This document shows, one piece after another, positions 22,883 through 30,688 of a stretch of 30,688 bases of DNA. The notes under the pieces are model-generated. The model did no database searches, was not told where the DNA came from, and saw only the letters and a program-made list of their open reading frames with translations. The stretch spans positions 1 through 30,688 of the forward strand of contig CBETVX010000034.1 in NCBI GenBank assembly GCA_965539935.1, read 5' to 3'. Origin of the DNA: CBETVX01 sp965539935. Lineage in GTDB: Bacteria; Bacillota; Clostridia; Peptostreptococcales; Caminicellaceae. Position 1 is the stretch's first letter. The number at the start of each line of letters is the position of its first letter. The translations under genes were made by a program, and so were the position numbers.

Positions 22883-24634
22883 ATGAAAGTATTACTAACT
22901 ACCCTTAATTCAAAATTTATTCATTCATCCTTAGCAATAAGATATTTAAAAGCTTATGCTAAGGATGAATTATCTAATATAGATTTAATAGAATATACCG
23001 TTAATAATGATTTAGATTATATACTAGGAGAGATTTATAAAAAAGAGTATGATATAATTTGTTTTTCCTGCTATATATGGAATCTAGATAAGATATTGGA
23101 GTTGTCAAAGAATTTAAAAAAAATAGCCCCAAATCTTACTATTATTTTAGGTGGACCAGAGGTTAGTTACGACCCTGAAGAAATATTATCCCAGCATGAA
23201 TATATAGATTATATTGTATTTGGTGAAGGTGAAATTACATTCAAGGAGATTCTAAAATATTTAGTCCAAAGAAAAGGGTCATTGGAAGAGATAGATGGTA
23301 TAGGATACAGAAATAATAATGATATTATTATAAATAAGGAAAGACAATTAATTATGAATTTAGACTCAATTCCTTTTCCCTATGACAATCTAGAGGATTT
23401 AAATAATAAAATAATTTATTATGAAAGTTCTAGAGGATGCCCTTTTAATTGTCAATATTGTTTATCTTCCACCTTAAAGGGAGTAAGATTTTTTAGTATA
23501 GATAGAGTAAAAAGGGACCTTAAATACTTTGTTGATGCAGGAGTTAAACAAGTAAAATTTGTGGACAGGACCTTTAATGCAACTAAGGAACATAGTTTAG
23601 AAGTTATGAAATATTTAGCTAGTATAGATAATGGCAAAATAAATTTTCATTTCGAGATAACAGCAAGCTTAATTGACGAGGAAATTCTAAATTTTTTAAA
23701 AACAGTAAGGCAAGGGTTATTTCAATTTGAAGTTGGCATACAAAGCACAAATGATGAAACTTTAGAAGAAATTGATAGGAATGTAAGATTCAGTGAGATA
23801 AGAAAAGTATGTAGTAAAATAATATCTTTTGGTAATATACATTTGCACCTTGACCTAATAGCTGGACTTCCCTATGAAGATTATAATTCTTTTTTGAAAT
23901 CCTTTGATGATGTATATAATATCAAACCAAATAAAGTACAATTAGGTTTTTTGAAATTACTAAAAGGGTCAGGATTAAGGCTTAATTCTGAAAAACATGG
24001 ATATATATTTAGGGATAATCCTCCCTATGAGGTTTTAGGAAACCAGTATATTAATTATGGAGAGCTACTGAATCTTAAATATATTGAAGAGATGGTAGAA
24101 ATTTTCTTCAACTCCCATCACTTTGATTTAAGTTTAGAGTTTATAATAGATAGATTTTATAATTCTCCATCTGTTTTTTTTGAAGAAATTTCAGGCTACT
24201 GGATTTCAAAGGGATATCATCATATTAATCATAAAAGAGAAAGGTTATATGAAATACTTAGTGAATTTTATGATTATAAAAATTATAAATACAAAGATAT
24301 TTTTAATGAAATTCTTAAATTTGATTATATAAAAAATGTTAAAGGTAGTGTGCCACAGTTTTTTACAAAAGTTCATACTGATGATTTTAAAAATAGATGT
24401 CATGAATTTTTACAAAATGAAGATAATATTGAAAAGTATTTACATCATTATAAGGGAATGACAGCAAAACAGATTATTAAGAAAGTGAATTTTGAAACAT
24501 TTAAATACGATGTATTAAATATTGAAAAAGTTGAACTGTCAAGTGTCAAAGAAAATAAGATTGTTATTTTGTTTGATTATAATACAGTTAATAAAGATTT
24601 TGGCAGATCAAATTTCTACAAAGTAGATATTTAA
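22883..24634 (+). CDS. B12-binding radical SAM protein with DUF4080 C-terminal domain
   Basis: The 583-residue protein has an N-terminal cobalamin-binding domain (about 1-140; ends with GGPEVSYDP and FGEGE motifs), a radical SAM domain with the cluster motif CxxxCxxC (Cys186, Cys190, Cys193) followed by a TIM-barrel-like region to about 370, and a C-terminal region resembling DUF4080 (about 380-580). Such proteins use S-adenosylmethionine and a 4Fe-4S cluster with cobalamin, often to methylate unreactive carbons or modify RNA or small molecules; the substrate of this group is not known. The ATG at 22883 follows AGGAAGTG. It is 22 bases ahead of a membrane protein gene, so the two form a likely operon. 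Confidence 0.88.
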   Translation: MKVLLTTLNSKFIHSSLAIRYLKAYAKDELSNIDLIEYTVNNDLDYILGEIYKKEYDIICFSCYIWNLDKILELSKNLKKIAPNLTIILGGPEVSYDPEEILSQHEYIDYIVFGEGEITFKEILKYLVQRKGSLEEIDGIGYRNNNDIIINKERQLIMNLDSIPFPYDNLEDLNNKIIYYESSRGCPFNCQYCLSSTLKGVRFFSIDRVKRDLKYFVDAGVKQVKFVDRTFNATKEHSLEVMKYLASIDNGKINFHFEITASLIDEEILNFLKTVRQGLFQFEVGIQSTNDETLEEIDRNVRFSEIRKVCSKIISFGNIHLHLDLIAGLPYEDYNSFLKSFDDVYNIKPNKVQLGFLKLLKGSGLRLNSEKHGYIFRDNPPYEVLGNQYINYGELLNLKYIEEMVEIFFNSHHFDLSLEFIIDRFYNSPSVFFEEISGYWISKGYHHINHKRERLYEILSEFYDYKNYKYKDIFNEILKFDYIKNVKGSVPQFFTKVHTDDFKNRCHEFLQNEDNIEKYLHHYKGMTAKQIIKKVNFETFKYDVLNIEKVELSSVKENKIVILFDYNTVNKDFGRSNFYKVDI

Positions 24635-24656
24635 ACTAAAGAAAGGAGTATTTAAA

Positions 24657-25418
24657 TTGAACTTTATACAAGATATTATAGAAACCAATAAAGAAATATT
24701 ACCTAAAAGTATTAAATCAACAATAAAAAATTGGAAGATTTTCTTAGTGGGAATAGCCTATGTCTTTGCCTCTTTAATAATGTGGAGGGTGGCTTCCTAT
24801 GCATGGATACTTGGTGGCATCATCATGGCATTATTTCAAAGTGCAGTGATCTCAAATTATCTATACTTAATTGAAAATATAGTTCTCTACAATAGATTTA
24901 CAATGTATGATTTTAAAACTGGATTTACAGTTTACTTAAGAAAGATATATACTATACTAATTCTTTTTTGGCTAGTTGACTGGGGAATTAGTTTGTTTTT
25001 AAGTCCAATACGTTATATTAGTATTGGCCCTTTAAGTCTATGGTTTATTATACGATTGGTAGCCTTTGTGCTACTAAATACGCTGCCAGAGACAATTTAT
25101 CAAAAACATTATGATGGATTAGGGAGTGTAACCTATAGTTTTGAATTCATCAAGGAGAATTGGATTGAGTGGTTTATTCCAAACATAGTTATATTTGTAA
25201 TGGGTTATATAATAAACATCATATCAAATAACATTATTTCTATAATTTTAATTAATAATCCTATACCTTTTGTAGATACCATAATATCTATAGTAGTGTA
25301 TAGTATTCTTTATCAATTAATTATTGCCTTTGCAATGATATATAGAGGACATTTATTTAATGTGCTTAGCACTTCAACTAGAAGAAAAAGAATGTTTATG
25401 AGAAATATGTATAAATAA
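24657..25418 (+). CDS. Polytopic membrane protein of unknown function
   Basis: I do not recognise a specific family. The 253-residue protein has about six hydrophobic segments (about 28-48, 52-75, 95-115, 125-145, 170-195 and 210-235), with charged loops and a basic C-terminal tail (STRRKRMFMR). The topology resembles small clostridial membrane proteins of the DUF975 kind, but this is only a resemblance. The TTG start at 24657 has an AAAGGAG site about seven bases upstream; a Phe-rich N-terminus follows directly. It is co-transcribed with the radical SAM gene and followed by a hairpin. Confidence 0.75.
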   Translation: MNFIQDIIETNKEILPKSIKSTIKNWKIFLVGIAYVFASLIMWRVASYAWILGGIIMALFQSAVISNYLYLIENIVLYNRFTMYDFKTGFTVYLRKIYTILILFWLVDWGISLFLSPIRYISIGPLSLWFIIRLVAFVLLNTLPETIYQKHYDGLGSVTYSFEFIKENWIEWFIPNIVIFVMGYIINIISNNIISIILINNPIPFVDTIISIVVYSILYQLIIAFAMIYRGHLFNVLSTSTRRKRMFMRNMYK

Positions 25419-25459
25419 GTAAAATAATTGTCCGAATGTATAAGTATCATATTTAAATA

Positions 25460-25490
25460 GAGTTCATGTCAATGAACTCAATTTGTTTGT
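25460..25490 (+). terminator. Hairpin after the membrane protein gene
   Basis: GAGTTCAT (25460-25467) pairs with ATGAACTC (25472-25479) around GTCA, followed by a weakly T-rich stretch (AATTTGTTTG). It probably ends the radical SAM and membrane protein transcript. Confidence 0.6.
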
Positions 25491-25529
25491 CTAAGATTCT
25501 TTAAATAAATAGTATGTAAGGAGGATTTT

Positions 25530-26636
25530 ATGTTTTCTAAAATAGAAGGACATATAAAAAATAAGCTAAAGGATATAGTTTTTATTGAACTTAAAGAGGA
25601 TAAGAAAGTTAAGATGGGTGATAGTGTAATTGATAGTACGATACCTTTGCCTATTACAATAAATGACGTTGTTGACAAGGTGAAGGGTTCAGGTAAAACA
25701 GATTTTTCCTTAAAACAAATAATTCAAGGAATGGTATTAGTAATAGGAATAGATAGAAACTTTAAATATAATGATGTTTATATAAGATTTTTAAAAAATA
25801 TTGATAAAAATATTAATAATAATATTATTAACCAAGGAATATTATATGCAGAGAATAATCAAAAAATTGATGCGCTTATATGTTTTAAGGCAGCAATACA
25901 TTTAGATAATGAAGATATAAATGCTCTCTATAATTATGCTAGATGTTGTGAAGAATTAGCTACTAGCAAAGAAGAAGGTAATGAAGATTTTGAAAAAGAG
26001 GCCCTTGATGTTTTTGAAAAAATAGTTTTTGATTTCCCTAAGTTTCCCCTTGCTTATTATCACTTAGGGTTTCATTATGCCAATAAAAAATTATATAAAA
26101 AGGCAGAAATAACATGGAAATCTGCAATAGAAAATGGTATTGATGAGAATAAAAAATTAGAAATATTAAATAAATTAAATGATCTAGAAGATAAAATACG
26201 GTATGAAGAAGGTTATACATATGTTTTAAATGGTGAGTTCCAAAGGGGACTTGAGATATTAAAAGAACTGGAAAAGAAAAATTCTGATTGGTGGAATCTT
26301 TTATTTTTCATAGGTCTGGCCTATAGAAATCTTAATCAATTTCATGAAGCTATTGAGTACTTCAAAAGAGTCATAAGGATAAAATCTGGTCAAGTTCAAA
26401 GCTATAATGAAATAGGACTTTGTTTAATTTCTATTGGAGATGTAGAAGAAGCTATAAAATATTTTAAAAAAGCCCTAAAGTTAAAGGCAGATGAACCAGA
26501 GATACTATGTAATTATGGAATAGCATTATTACAAAAAGGTGACATTCAAGAGGGAGCTAAATATATACAAAAATCATATGAGCTAAATCCAGAAGACGAA
26601 GTAACAAAGGCATGGATTGAAAGATTGAGTTTATAA
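25530..26636 (+). CDS. TPR-repeat protein with a unique N-terminal domain
   Basis: The 368-residue cytoplasmic protein has an N-terminal segment of about 90 residues that I do not recognise, including MGDSVIDSTIPLPITIND. Several tetratricopeptide repeats follow, most clearly at about 110-150, 165-200, 240-275, 280-313 and 314-345 (for example LGFHYANKKLYKKAE and YNEIGLCLISIGDVEEA). TPR arrays mediate protein-protein contacts, so this is likely a scaffold; its partner is not indicated. The ATG at 25530 has an AAGGAGG site and its own intergenic region. No signal peptide or membrane segment is present. Confidence 0.82.
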   Translation: MFSKIEGHIKNKLKDIVFIELKEDKKVKMGDSVIDSTIPLPITINDVVDKVKGSGKTDFSLKQIIQGMVLVIGIDRNFKYNDVYIRFLKNIDKNINNNIINQGILYAENNQKIDALICFKAAIHLDNEDINALYNYARCCEELATSKEEGNEDFEKEALDVFEKIVFDFPKFPLAYYHLGFHYANKKLYKKAEITWKSAIENGIDENKKLEILNKLNDLEDKIRYEEGYTYVLNGEFQRGLEILKELEKKNSDWWNLLFFIGLAYRNLNQFHEAIEYFKRVIRIKSGQVQSYNEIGLCLISIGDVEEAIKYFKKALKLKADEPEILCNYGIALLQKGDIQEGAKYIQKSYELNPEDEVTKAWIERLSL

Positions 26637-26673
26637 AGATTATCAATTATTGGAATTCTTTTTTTAAAAAATA

Positions 26674-26702
26674 TTGATTGAAAATTAAATGTATTGTAAA
26701 AT
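26674..26702 (+). promoter_or_regulatory. Promoter of the ptb-iorAB operon
   Basis: TTGATT (26674-26679) and TAAAAT (26697-26702) are separated by 17 bases. It leaves a leader of about 90 bases that contains a small dyad, TTCAA and TTGAA, around 26713-26728. Confidence 0.55.
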
Positions 26703-26800
26703 AATTGTAGGTTCAATATTTTTTGAATAACTATAAAAAAATTTTAATTCCATAGGCTTATTTATTTTTTACTAAAAATACTAAAATAGGAAGTGGTGTT

Positions 26801-27709
26801 ATGATAAAAAATTTTCATGATCTTATTAAAGCCGCTAAAGAACAGACTACAATGAAACTTGCAGTAGCTGCAGCCCAAGACGAGGATGTGCTTATTGCAG
26901 TATGCAGTGCTGCAGAAATGGGTATTGTAGAGCCTATTCTTGTAGGAGAAACATCGCAGATTAAAGAAATAGCTAAAAATAATAACTTGGATATTAATAA
27001 TTATGAGATGATTGAAAAAAGTGACTTAACAGATGCAGCTAGAACTTCTGTACAGTTAGTAAGCAGCGGAAAAGCAGATTTTGTTATGAAGGGCTTGATT
27101 GATACGTCTATATTGTTAAAAGCAGTTCTTGACAAAGAAATAGGCTTAAGAACTGATAGTCAATTGAGCCATGTTATGGTTTATGATGTTCCAACATATC
27201 ATAAACTATTATTCTTAACCGATGGTGGCATGAACATAGCTCCTTCATTAGAAGAAAAAGCAAAGATATTAAAAAATGCAATTGAAGTTGCCAAAGCAAT
27301 GGGGATTGAAAATGTTAAGATTGCTTGTCTTGCTGCCAAGGAAAAGGTTAACCCTAAAATGCAAGCAACTGTTGATGCAGATAAATTAGTTGAAATTTAT
27401 AAAGCTGGTGGTTTTGGAGAAAATATAATCGTTGAAGGCCCTTTAGCCTTTGATCTAGCAGTATCTAAGGAAGCTGCTGAAGTTAAGAAATTTAAAAGTG
27501 AGGTAGCTGGTGACACTGATATACTATTGGTTCCTACTATAGAAGTTGGGAATGGAATTGGTAAGACATTAACTTATATGGCAAAGGCTGAATCAGCAGG
27601 TATCATCATGGGGGCTAAAGCTCCAGTAGTATTAGTATCCCGTGCAGATACCCATGAAGCTAAATTAAATTCTATAGCTCTTGGAAGTGTAATTGCTGCA
27701 AACAAATAA
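26801..27709 (+). CDS. ptb: Phosphate butyryltransferase-type phosphotransacylase
   Basis: The 302-residue protein belongs to the phosphate acetyl/butyryltransferase family and is of Ptb length. It converts an acyl-CoA and phosphate into acyl-phosphate and CoA. Conserved segments include AVAAAQDEDVL, KADFVMKGLIDT, FLTDGGMNIAP and the C-terminal AESAGIIMGAKAPVVLVSRAD. The ATG at 26801 has a GGAAGTGG site. The gene is directly followed (18 bases) by iorA and iorB, which make acyl-CoA from 2-oxoacids, so the natural substrate is probably an aryl- or branched-chain acyl-CoA rather than only butyryl-CoA. The kinase that would make ATP from the acyl-phosphate is not in the window. Confidence 0.9.
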   Translation: MIKNFHDLIKAAKEQTTMKLAVAAAQDEDVLIAVCSAAEMGIVEPILVGETSQIKEIAKNNNLDINNYEMIEKSDLTDAARTSVQLVSSGKADFVMKGLIDTSILLKAVLDKEIGLRTDSQLSHVMVYDVPTYHKLLFLTDGGMNIAPSLEEKAKILKNAIEVAKAMGIENVKIACLAAKEKVNPKMQATVDADKLVEIYKAGGFGENIIVEGPLAFDLAVSKEAAEVKKFKSEVAGDTDILLVPTIEVGNGIGKTLTYMAKAESAGIIMGAKAPVVLVSRADTHEAKLNSIALGSVIAANK

Positions 27710-27727
27710 CTTAAGGGGGTAAAATAT

Positions 27728-29500
27728 ATGAAGAAGTTTTTGACAGGTAATGAAGCTGTAGCCCGTGGTGCATACGAAGCTGGCATATCATTTGCTTCAG
27801 CTTATCCAGGAACACCTAGTACAGAAATATTAGAGAATATTGGCCCAGTATACAAAGAAGACATTTATGCTGAATGGGCACCAAATGAAAAGGTAGCTCT
27901 AGAAGTGGCTATAGGTGCTTCCATAGCTGGTGCAAGGGCACTTGCTGCAATGAAACATGTTGGTGTAAATGTAGCTGCTGACCCATTATTTACTTATGCC
28001 TACACAGGTGTAAATGGAGGATTAGTTCTAGTTTCTGCCGATGATCCAGGAATGCACAGTTCACAAAATGAGCAGGATAATAGAAATTATGCAAAATTTG
28101 CAAAGATTGCCATGGTTGAGCCAAGTGATAGCCAAGAGGCAAAGGATTTTGTAAAGGTTGCAATTAACATAAGTGAAGAGTTTGATACGCCTGTATTATT
28201 TAGAATGACTACAAGAATATGTCATAGTAAAGGTATAGTTGAATTTGGAGAGAGAGAAGAAGTAGAAATAAAACCATATAATAAAAATATACCTAAATAT
28301 GTTGCTGCCCCTGCAAATGCTAGGGTTTTACATGTGAAAGTTGAAGAAAGACTTAAAAAATTAGAAGAGTTTAGTAATAATACAGAATTAAATAGAATCG
28401 AGTGGAATGATAAGAAAATAGGTATTATAACTTCTGGGGTTGCTTATCAATATGCTAAAGAAGTATTTGGTGATAGTGCATCCTATTTAAAACTTGGATT
28501 TACTTTTCCTCTTCCAATGAAGAAAATAAAGGAATTTGCTGAAAAAGTTGAAAAACTTTATGTTATAGAAGAATTAGAACCATTCATAGAAGAGCAGATT
28601 AAAGCTGCTGGTATAGATTGTATAGGAAAAGAAGTTATTCCGAATATTGGTGAATTAAACCCTGATATAATTGCAAAAGCAATTCTAGGTAAAGAAAGTG
28701 AAACTATTAAATTTGATGAATCAAAGCTTGTTGGTCGTCCTCCAACAATGTGTGCTGGATGTCCCCATAGAGGTTTCTTTTATTCCCTTAGCAAGAAGAA
28801 AAATATCATGGTTACTGGCGATATTGGGTGTTATACTTTAGGTTCAGCTGAACCATTAAATGCTATGGATACATGTATTTGTATGGGTGCTAGTATAAGT
28901 ACTGGTCATGGGGCACAAAAAGCATTTAATAAACATGGTGTAGACATGAGAGTTGTTTCAGTAATAGGAGACTCAACCTTCTTCCATACCGGTGTAAATA
29001 GCTTACTAGACGTTGCTTACAATAGAAGCAACACTGTTACAGTAATATTAGATAATAGAATAACAGGTATGACTGGACATCAAGAAAATCCAGGAACAGG
29101 ATATACTTTACAAGGAGAAAAAGTTCCTTTTATTGATATACCTAAACTTTGTAAAGCAATAGGTATCGAAAATGTTGTTTCTGTTAATCCATTAAACTTA
29201 AAAGAGATGGGTAAAGCATTGGATGATGCCTTAGCATTAGATGAACCTTCAGTTATTATTACCAGATGGCCTTGTGTTCTTAAAAAGCCAAGTGAAGAAG
29301 ATATTAAAGAATTTGGTAACTATAAATCTGTAGTAAGAGTAAATGAAGATAAGTGTAAATCATGTAGAATTTGTACAAAGACAGGTTGTCCAGCTATTGA
29401 GTTCACAGATAAAGCTAAGATCAACGAAGATCTATGTGTTGGTTGCGAAGTGTGCTTACAAGCATGTCCATTTGATGCTATTGAAAAGGTGGGTGAATAA
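27728..29500 (+). CDS. iorA: Indolepyruvate:ferredoxin oxidoreductase alpha subunit
   Basis: The 590-residue subunit oxidatively decarboxylates aryl-2-oxoacids such as indolepyruvate or phenylpyruvate to acyl-CoA and CO2, reducing ferredoxin. The N-terminal pyrimidine-binding domain carries GNEAVARGAYEAGISFASAY. The thiamine-pyrophosphate domain has CAGCPHRGFFYSL and GDSTFFHTGVNSLLD with the following ILDN. Two ferredoxin motifs lie at the C-terminus: Cys543, 546, 549 and 554 (CxxCxxCxxxxCP, usual for IorA) and Cys570, 573, 576 and 580. ATG at 27728 has an AAGGGGG site. It lies one base before iorB. Confidence 0.95.
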   Translation: MKKFLTGNEAVARGAYEAGISFASAYPGTPSTEILENIGPVYKEDIYAEWAPNEKVALEVAIGASIAGARALAAMKHVGVNVAADPLFTYAYTGVNGGLVLVSADDPGMHSSQNEQDNRNYAKFAKIAMVEPSDSQEAKDFVKVAINISEEFDTPVLFRMTTRICHSKGIVEFGEREEVEIKPYNKNIPKYVAAPANARVLHVKVEERLKKLEEFSNNTELNRIEWNDKKIGIITSGVAYQYAKEVFGDSASYLKLGFTFPLPMKKIKEFAEKVEKLYVIEELEPFIEEQIKAAGIDCIGKEVIPNIGELNPDIIAKAILGKESETIKFDESKLVGRPPTMCAGCPHRGFFYSLSKKKNIMVTGDIGCYTLGSAEPLNAMDTCICMGASISTGHGAQKAFNKHGVDMRVVSVIGDSTFFHTGVNSLLDVAYNRSNTVTVILDNRITGMTGHQENPGTGYTLQGEKVPFIDIPKLCKAIGIENVVSVNPLNLKEMGKALDDALALDEPSVIITRWPCVLKKPSEEDIKEFGNYKSVVRVNEDKCKSCRICTKTGCPAIEFTDKAKINEDLCVGCEVCLQACPFDAIEKVGE

Positions 29501-29501
29501 T

Positions 29502-30080
29502 ATGTGCGATATTAAAAATATATTATTAGTAGGTGTAGGTGGACAGGGTATTATACTTGCCAGTAAAATACTATCAACGGGTTTAATGAGTGCAGGGTAT
29601 GATGTTAAAATGTCAGAAGTTCATGGAATGGCACAACGTGGTGGTAGTGTTACTACTCAAGTTAGATTTGGAAAAAAAGTATACTCACCCATTATAGGTA
29701 AAGGGCAAGCGGATATACTTGTATCATTTGAAAAAATGGAAACAGGTAAATGGATAGATCATCTTAAAGTAGATGGAAAAGTTGTAGTAAATGATTATGA
29801 ATTACCTTCTGCTCCAATTTTAACTGGTAAGGTTGAATATCCTAAAGGCATATTAGAAGAATTAGAAAGCAAATGTGATTTAACAGTATTTAAGGCGGCA
29901 GATATAGCGAAAGAATTGGGGAATATTAGAACCATGAATGTTGTAATGGTTGGTGCCTTAGTAAAGGCTTTAGGTCTTGATAATATAGATTGGGAAGAAG
30001 TTGTTAGAAAAACAGTAAAGGAAAAATATGTAGATATAAATATAGAAGCTCTTAAAAAAGGTATGGAGCAGGTTAAATAG
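29502..30080 (+). CDS. iorB: Indolepyruvate:ferredoxin oxidoreductase beta subunit
   Basis: From ATG at 29502 the protein is 192 residues, the normal IorB size. It opens with the conserved ILLVGVGGQGIILASKIL and contains EVHGMAQRGGSVTTQVRFG of the gamma/POR-type catalytic domain family. The frame is open upstream to 29343 inside iorA, but that extension has no ribosome binding site and lacks family similarity, so it is rejected; the chosen ATG has GGTGGG about eight bases before it. IorB pairs with IorA as the CoA-handling subunit. A hairpin follows the gene. Confidence 0.95.
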   Translation: MCDIKNILLVGVGGQGIILASKILSTGLMSAGYDVKMSEVHGMAQRGGSVTTQVRFGKKVYSPIIGKGQADILVSFEKMETGKWIDHLKVDGKVVVNDYELPSAPILTGKVEYPKGILEELESKCDLTVFKAADIAKELGNIRTMNVVMVGALVKALGLDNIDWEEVVRKTVKEKYVDINIEALKKGMEQVK

Positions 30081-30093
30081 TCTTTAGACTTTG

Positions 30094-30133
30094 AAATAGT
30101 AGGGAAAATGTATTAATATTTTCCCTACTATTT
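30094..30133. terminator. Terminator hairpin after iorB
   Basis: AAATAGTAGGGAAAAT (30094-30109) pairs perfectly with ATTTTCCCTACTATTT (30118-30133). There is no long T run directly after it, but the 16-base stem directly behind the last gene of the operon supports termination. Confidence 0.75.
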
Positions 30134-30307
30134 AACATTAAATTTTTAAAAATAATATAAATTAGGTATTAACTAAATTTTTCAAATAAATACTTTGAAT
30201 ATAGAATATGATGTAAGGAAATAATATTTATACTTGATTAGATATATGTTAAAAAAGAGTATAATTTTAGATGAATTACAATTTATGGGTTTTCATATTA
30301 AAGCCTA
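30134..30307. other. AT-rich spacer without recognised features
   Basis: No gene or strong signal was found between the iorB terminator and the tandem promoters. A TATAAT occurs near 30260, but the nearest TTGATT is 20 bases upstream of it, too far for a standard promoter. The stretch may act as an AT-rich upstream element for the array. Confidence 0.6.
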
Positions 30308-30341
30308 TTGACAAAATTACTTATCAAAAATAATAAGGATA

Positions 30342-30370
30342 TTGACAAATAATATTTTATTTGATAAAAT
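30342..30370 (+). promoter_or_regulatory. Tandem promoter P1 of a stable-RNA type array
   Basis: TTGACA (30342-30347), a 17-base spacer and TAAAAT (30365-30370) form a near-consensus promoter. The eighth base after the -10 box is a G (30378, GTGCCT). A weaker TTGACA with 17-base spacing to TAATAA lies just upstream (30308-30336). Confidence 0.8.
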
Positions 30371-30438
30371 GCCATTTGTGCCTGAAAAACAAGTTTATCT
30401 TATAACTTTTAGGTATTTGAAGATAAAACAAAAAAATC

Positions 30439-30467
30439 TTGACAAAGATGATTGAATTTGGTATCAT
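30439..30467 (+). promoter_or_regulatory. Tandem promoter P2 of a stable-RNA type array
   Basis: TTGACA (30439-30444), a 17-base spacer and TATCAT (30462-30467). The predicted start, eight bases after the -10 box, is the G of GTCGCT (30475-30480), the same motif and spacing as in P3. Confidence 0.8.
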
Positions 30468-30521
30468 AAGTCTTGTCGCTTAAGAAAAACAAAATATTTA
30501 ATTTAAAATCACAAAAACTTC

Positions 30522-30550
30522 TTGACAAACACAAATTGATTTGATACAAT
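30522..30550 (+). promoter_or_regulatory. Tandem promoter P3 of a stable-RNA type array
   Basis: TTGACA (30522-30527), a 17-base spacer and TACAAT (30545-30550). GTCGCT at 30558-30563 marks the likely start and can pair with AGCGAC at 30586-30591. The 17 bases TTCTTGACAAACACAAA (30519-30535) recur exactly at P4. Confidence 0.85.
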
Positions 30551-30625
30551 GTTAATTGTCGCTAAAGTTTAAGATTTTAAAGCAGAGCGACTGAGCTAGA
30601 TAGTTTCAGAAGATTTAAAAAGTTC

Positions 30626-30654
30626 TTGACAAACACAAAACATTGTGTTAAGAT
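30626..30654 (+). promoter_or_regulatory. Tandem promoter P4 of a stable-RNA type array
   Basis: TTGACA (30626-30631), a 17-base spacer and TAAGAT (30649-30654), followed by GCGTCG at 30661-30666. A short hairpin, GTCGA/TCGAC, lies at 30663-30678. The transcribed gene must start beyond the right edge of the window; an rRNA operon is the best guess. Confidence 0.8.
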
Positions 30655-30688
30655 AATAAAGCGTCGATGATATTCGACAACATAAACA

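Noticed and set aside
29343..29501. Upstream extension of iorB inside iorA
   Set aside because: This stretch codes for the ferredoxin domain of IorA in another frame; IorB proteins begin at the ATG at 29502 with the conserved GVGGQG motif.
30223..30268. Possible promoter with TTGATT and TATAAT
   Set aside because: The spacer is 20 bases, outside the functional range, and the true consensus promoters lie downstream.
1..30688. Mobile element, prophage, CRISPR or defence island
   Set aside because: No transposase, integrase, phage structural gene, repeat-spacer array or recognised defence gene was found on either strand; the accessory genes at 21.6-26.6 kb show no base composition clearly unlike the surroundings by eye.

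Overview
The window is about 30.7 kb of AT-rich chromosome from a low-GC, anaerobic Gram-positive bacterium, most likely a clostridial or Tissierellales-type Firmicute. The evidence is strong AGGAGG-type ribosome binding sites, frequent GTG and TTG starts, two T-box leaders, an L20-type leader before infC, LxxC lipoproteins and an indolepyruvate:ferredoxin oxidoreductase. Nearly all genes lie on the + strand; the exceptions are a rhomboid protease (18536-19444) and an unrecognised 162-residue protein (21637-22125). No transposase, integrase, tRNA, CRISPR array or phage gene was seen.

Layout. (1) 319-5597: an ABC importer of the sugar/nucleoside type: DUF3798 lipoprotein, double-domain ATPase and two permeases; substrate unknown. 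(2) 5605-6987: the translation operon infC-rpmI-rplT behind a leader with alternative antiterminator and terminator pairings; infC starts at ATT (5833). (3) 7052-9907: a Ktr-type potassium uptake pair and a SpoU-family RNA 2'-O-methyltransferase. (4) 9935-13858: a phenylalanine T-box, then pheS-pheT. (5) 14049-18505: zapA, the decayed C-terminal end of a U32 peptidase gene, mutS2, a DUF523 gene and a GerMN lipoprotein. (6) 18536-21567: the rhomboid-TPR protease (minus strand) and argS behind its own T-box with CGC (Arg) specifier. (7) 21637-26636: accessory genes of uncertain role: an orphan protein, an Amidase_6 protein, a B12-binding radical SAM enzyme with DUF4080 tail, a polytopic membrane protein and a TPR protein. 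(8) 26801-30080: ptb-iorA-iorB, which links 2-oxoacid oxidation to acyl-phosphate formation. (9) 30134-30688: a gene-free stretch carrying at least four tandem consensus promoters (TTGACA, 17-base spacers), which look like the promoter array of a stable-RNA (rRNA) operon starting beyond the right edge.

How it fits together. The centre is housekeeping: translation initiation, ribosomal proteins, two aminoacyl-tRNA synthetases, division, and ribosome or DNA maintenance. It is controlled largely by transcription attenuation. The flanks carry metabolism: an orphan importer on the left and an amino-acid fermentation operon on the right. The most notable items are the tandem promoter array with candidate G initiation sites, the U32 peptidase remnant between zapA and mutS2, the non-ATG starts of infC (ATT) and possibly trkH/ktrB (ATA), the DUF3798 importer with asymmetric ATPase halves, and ptb-iorAB without an adjacent acyl kinase. 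I found no clearly new defence or mobile system.
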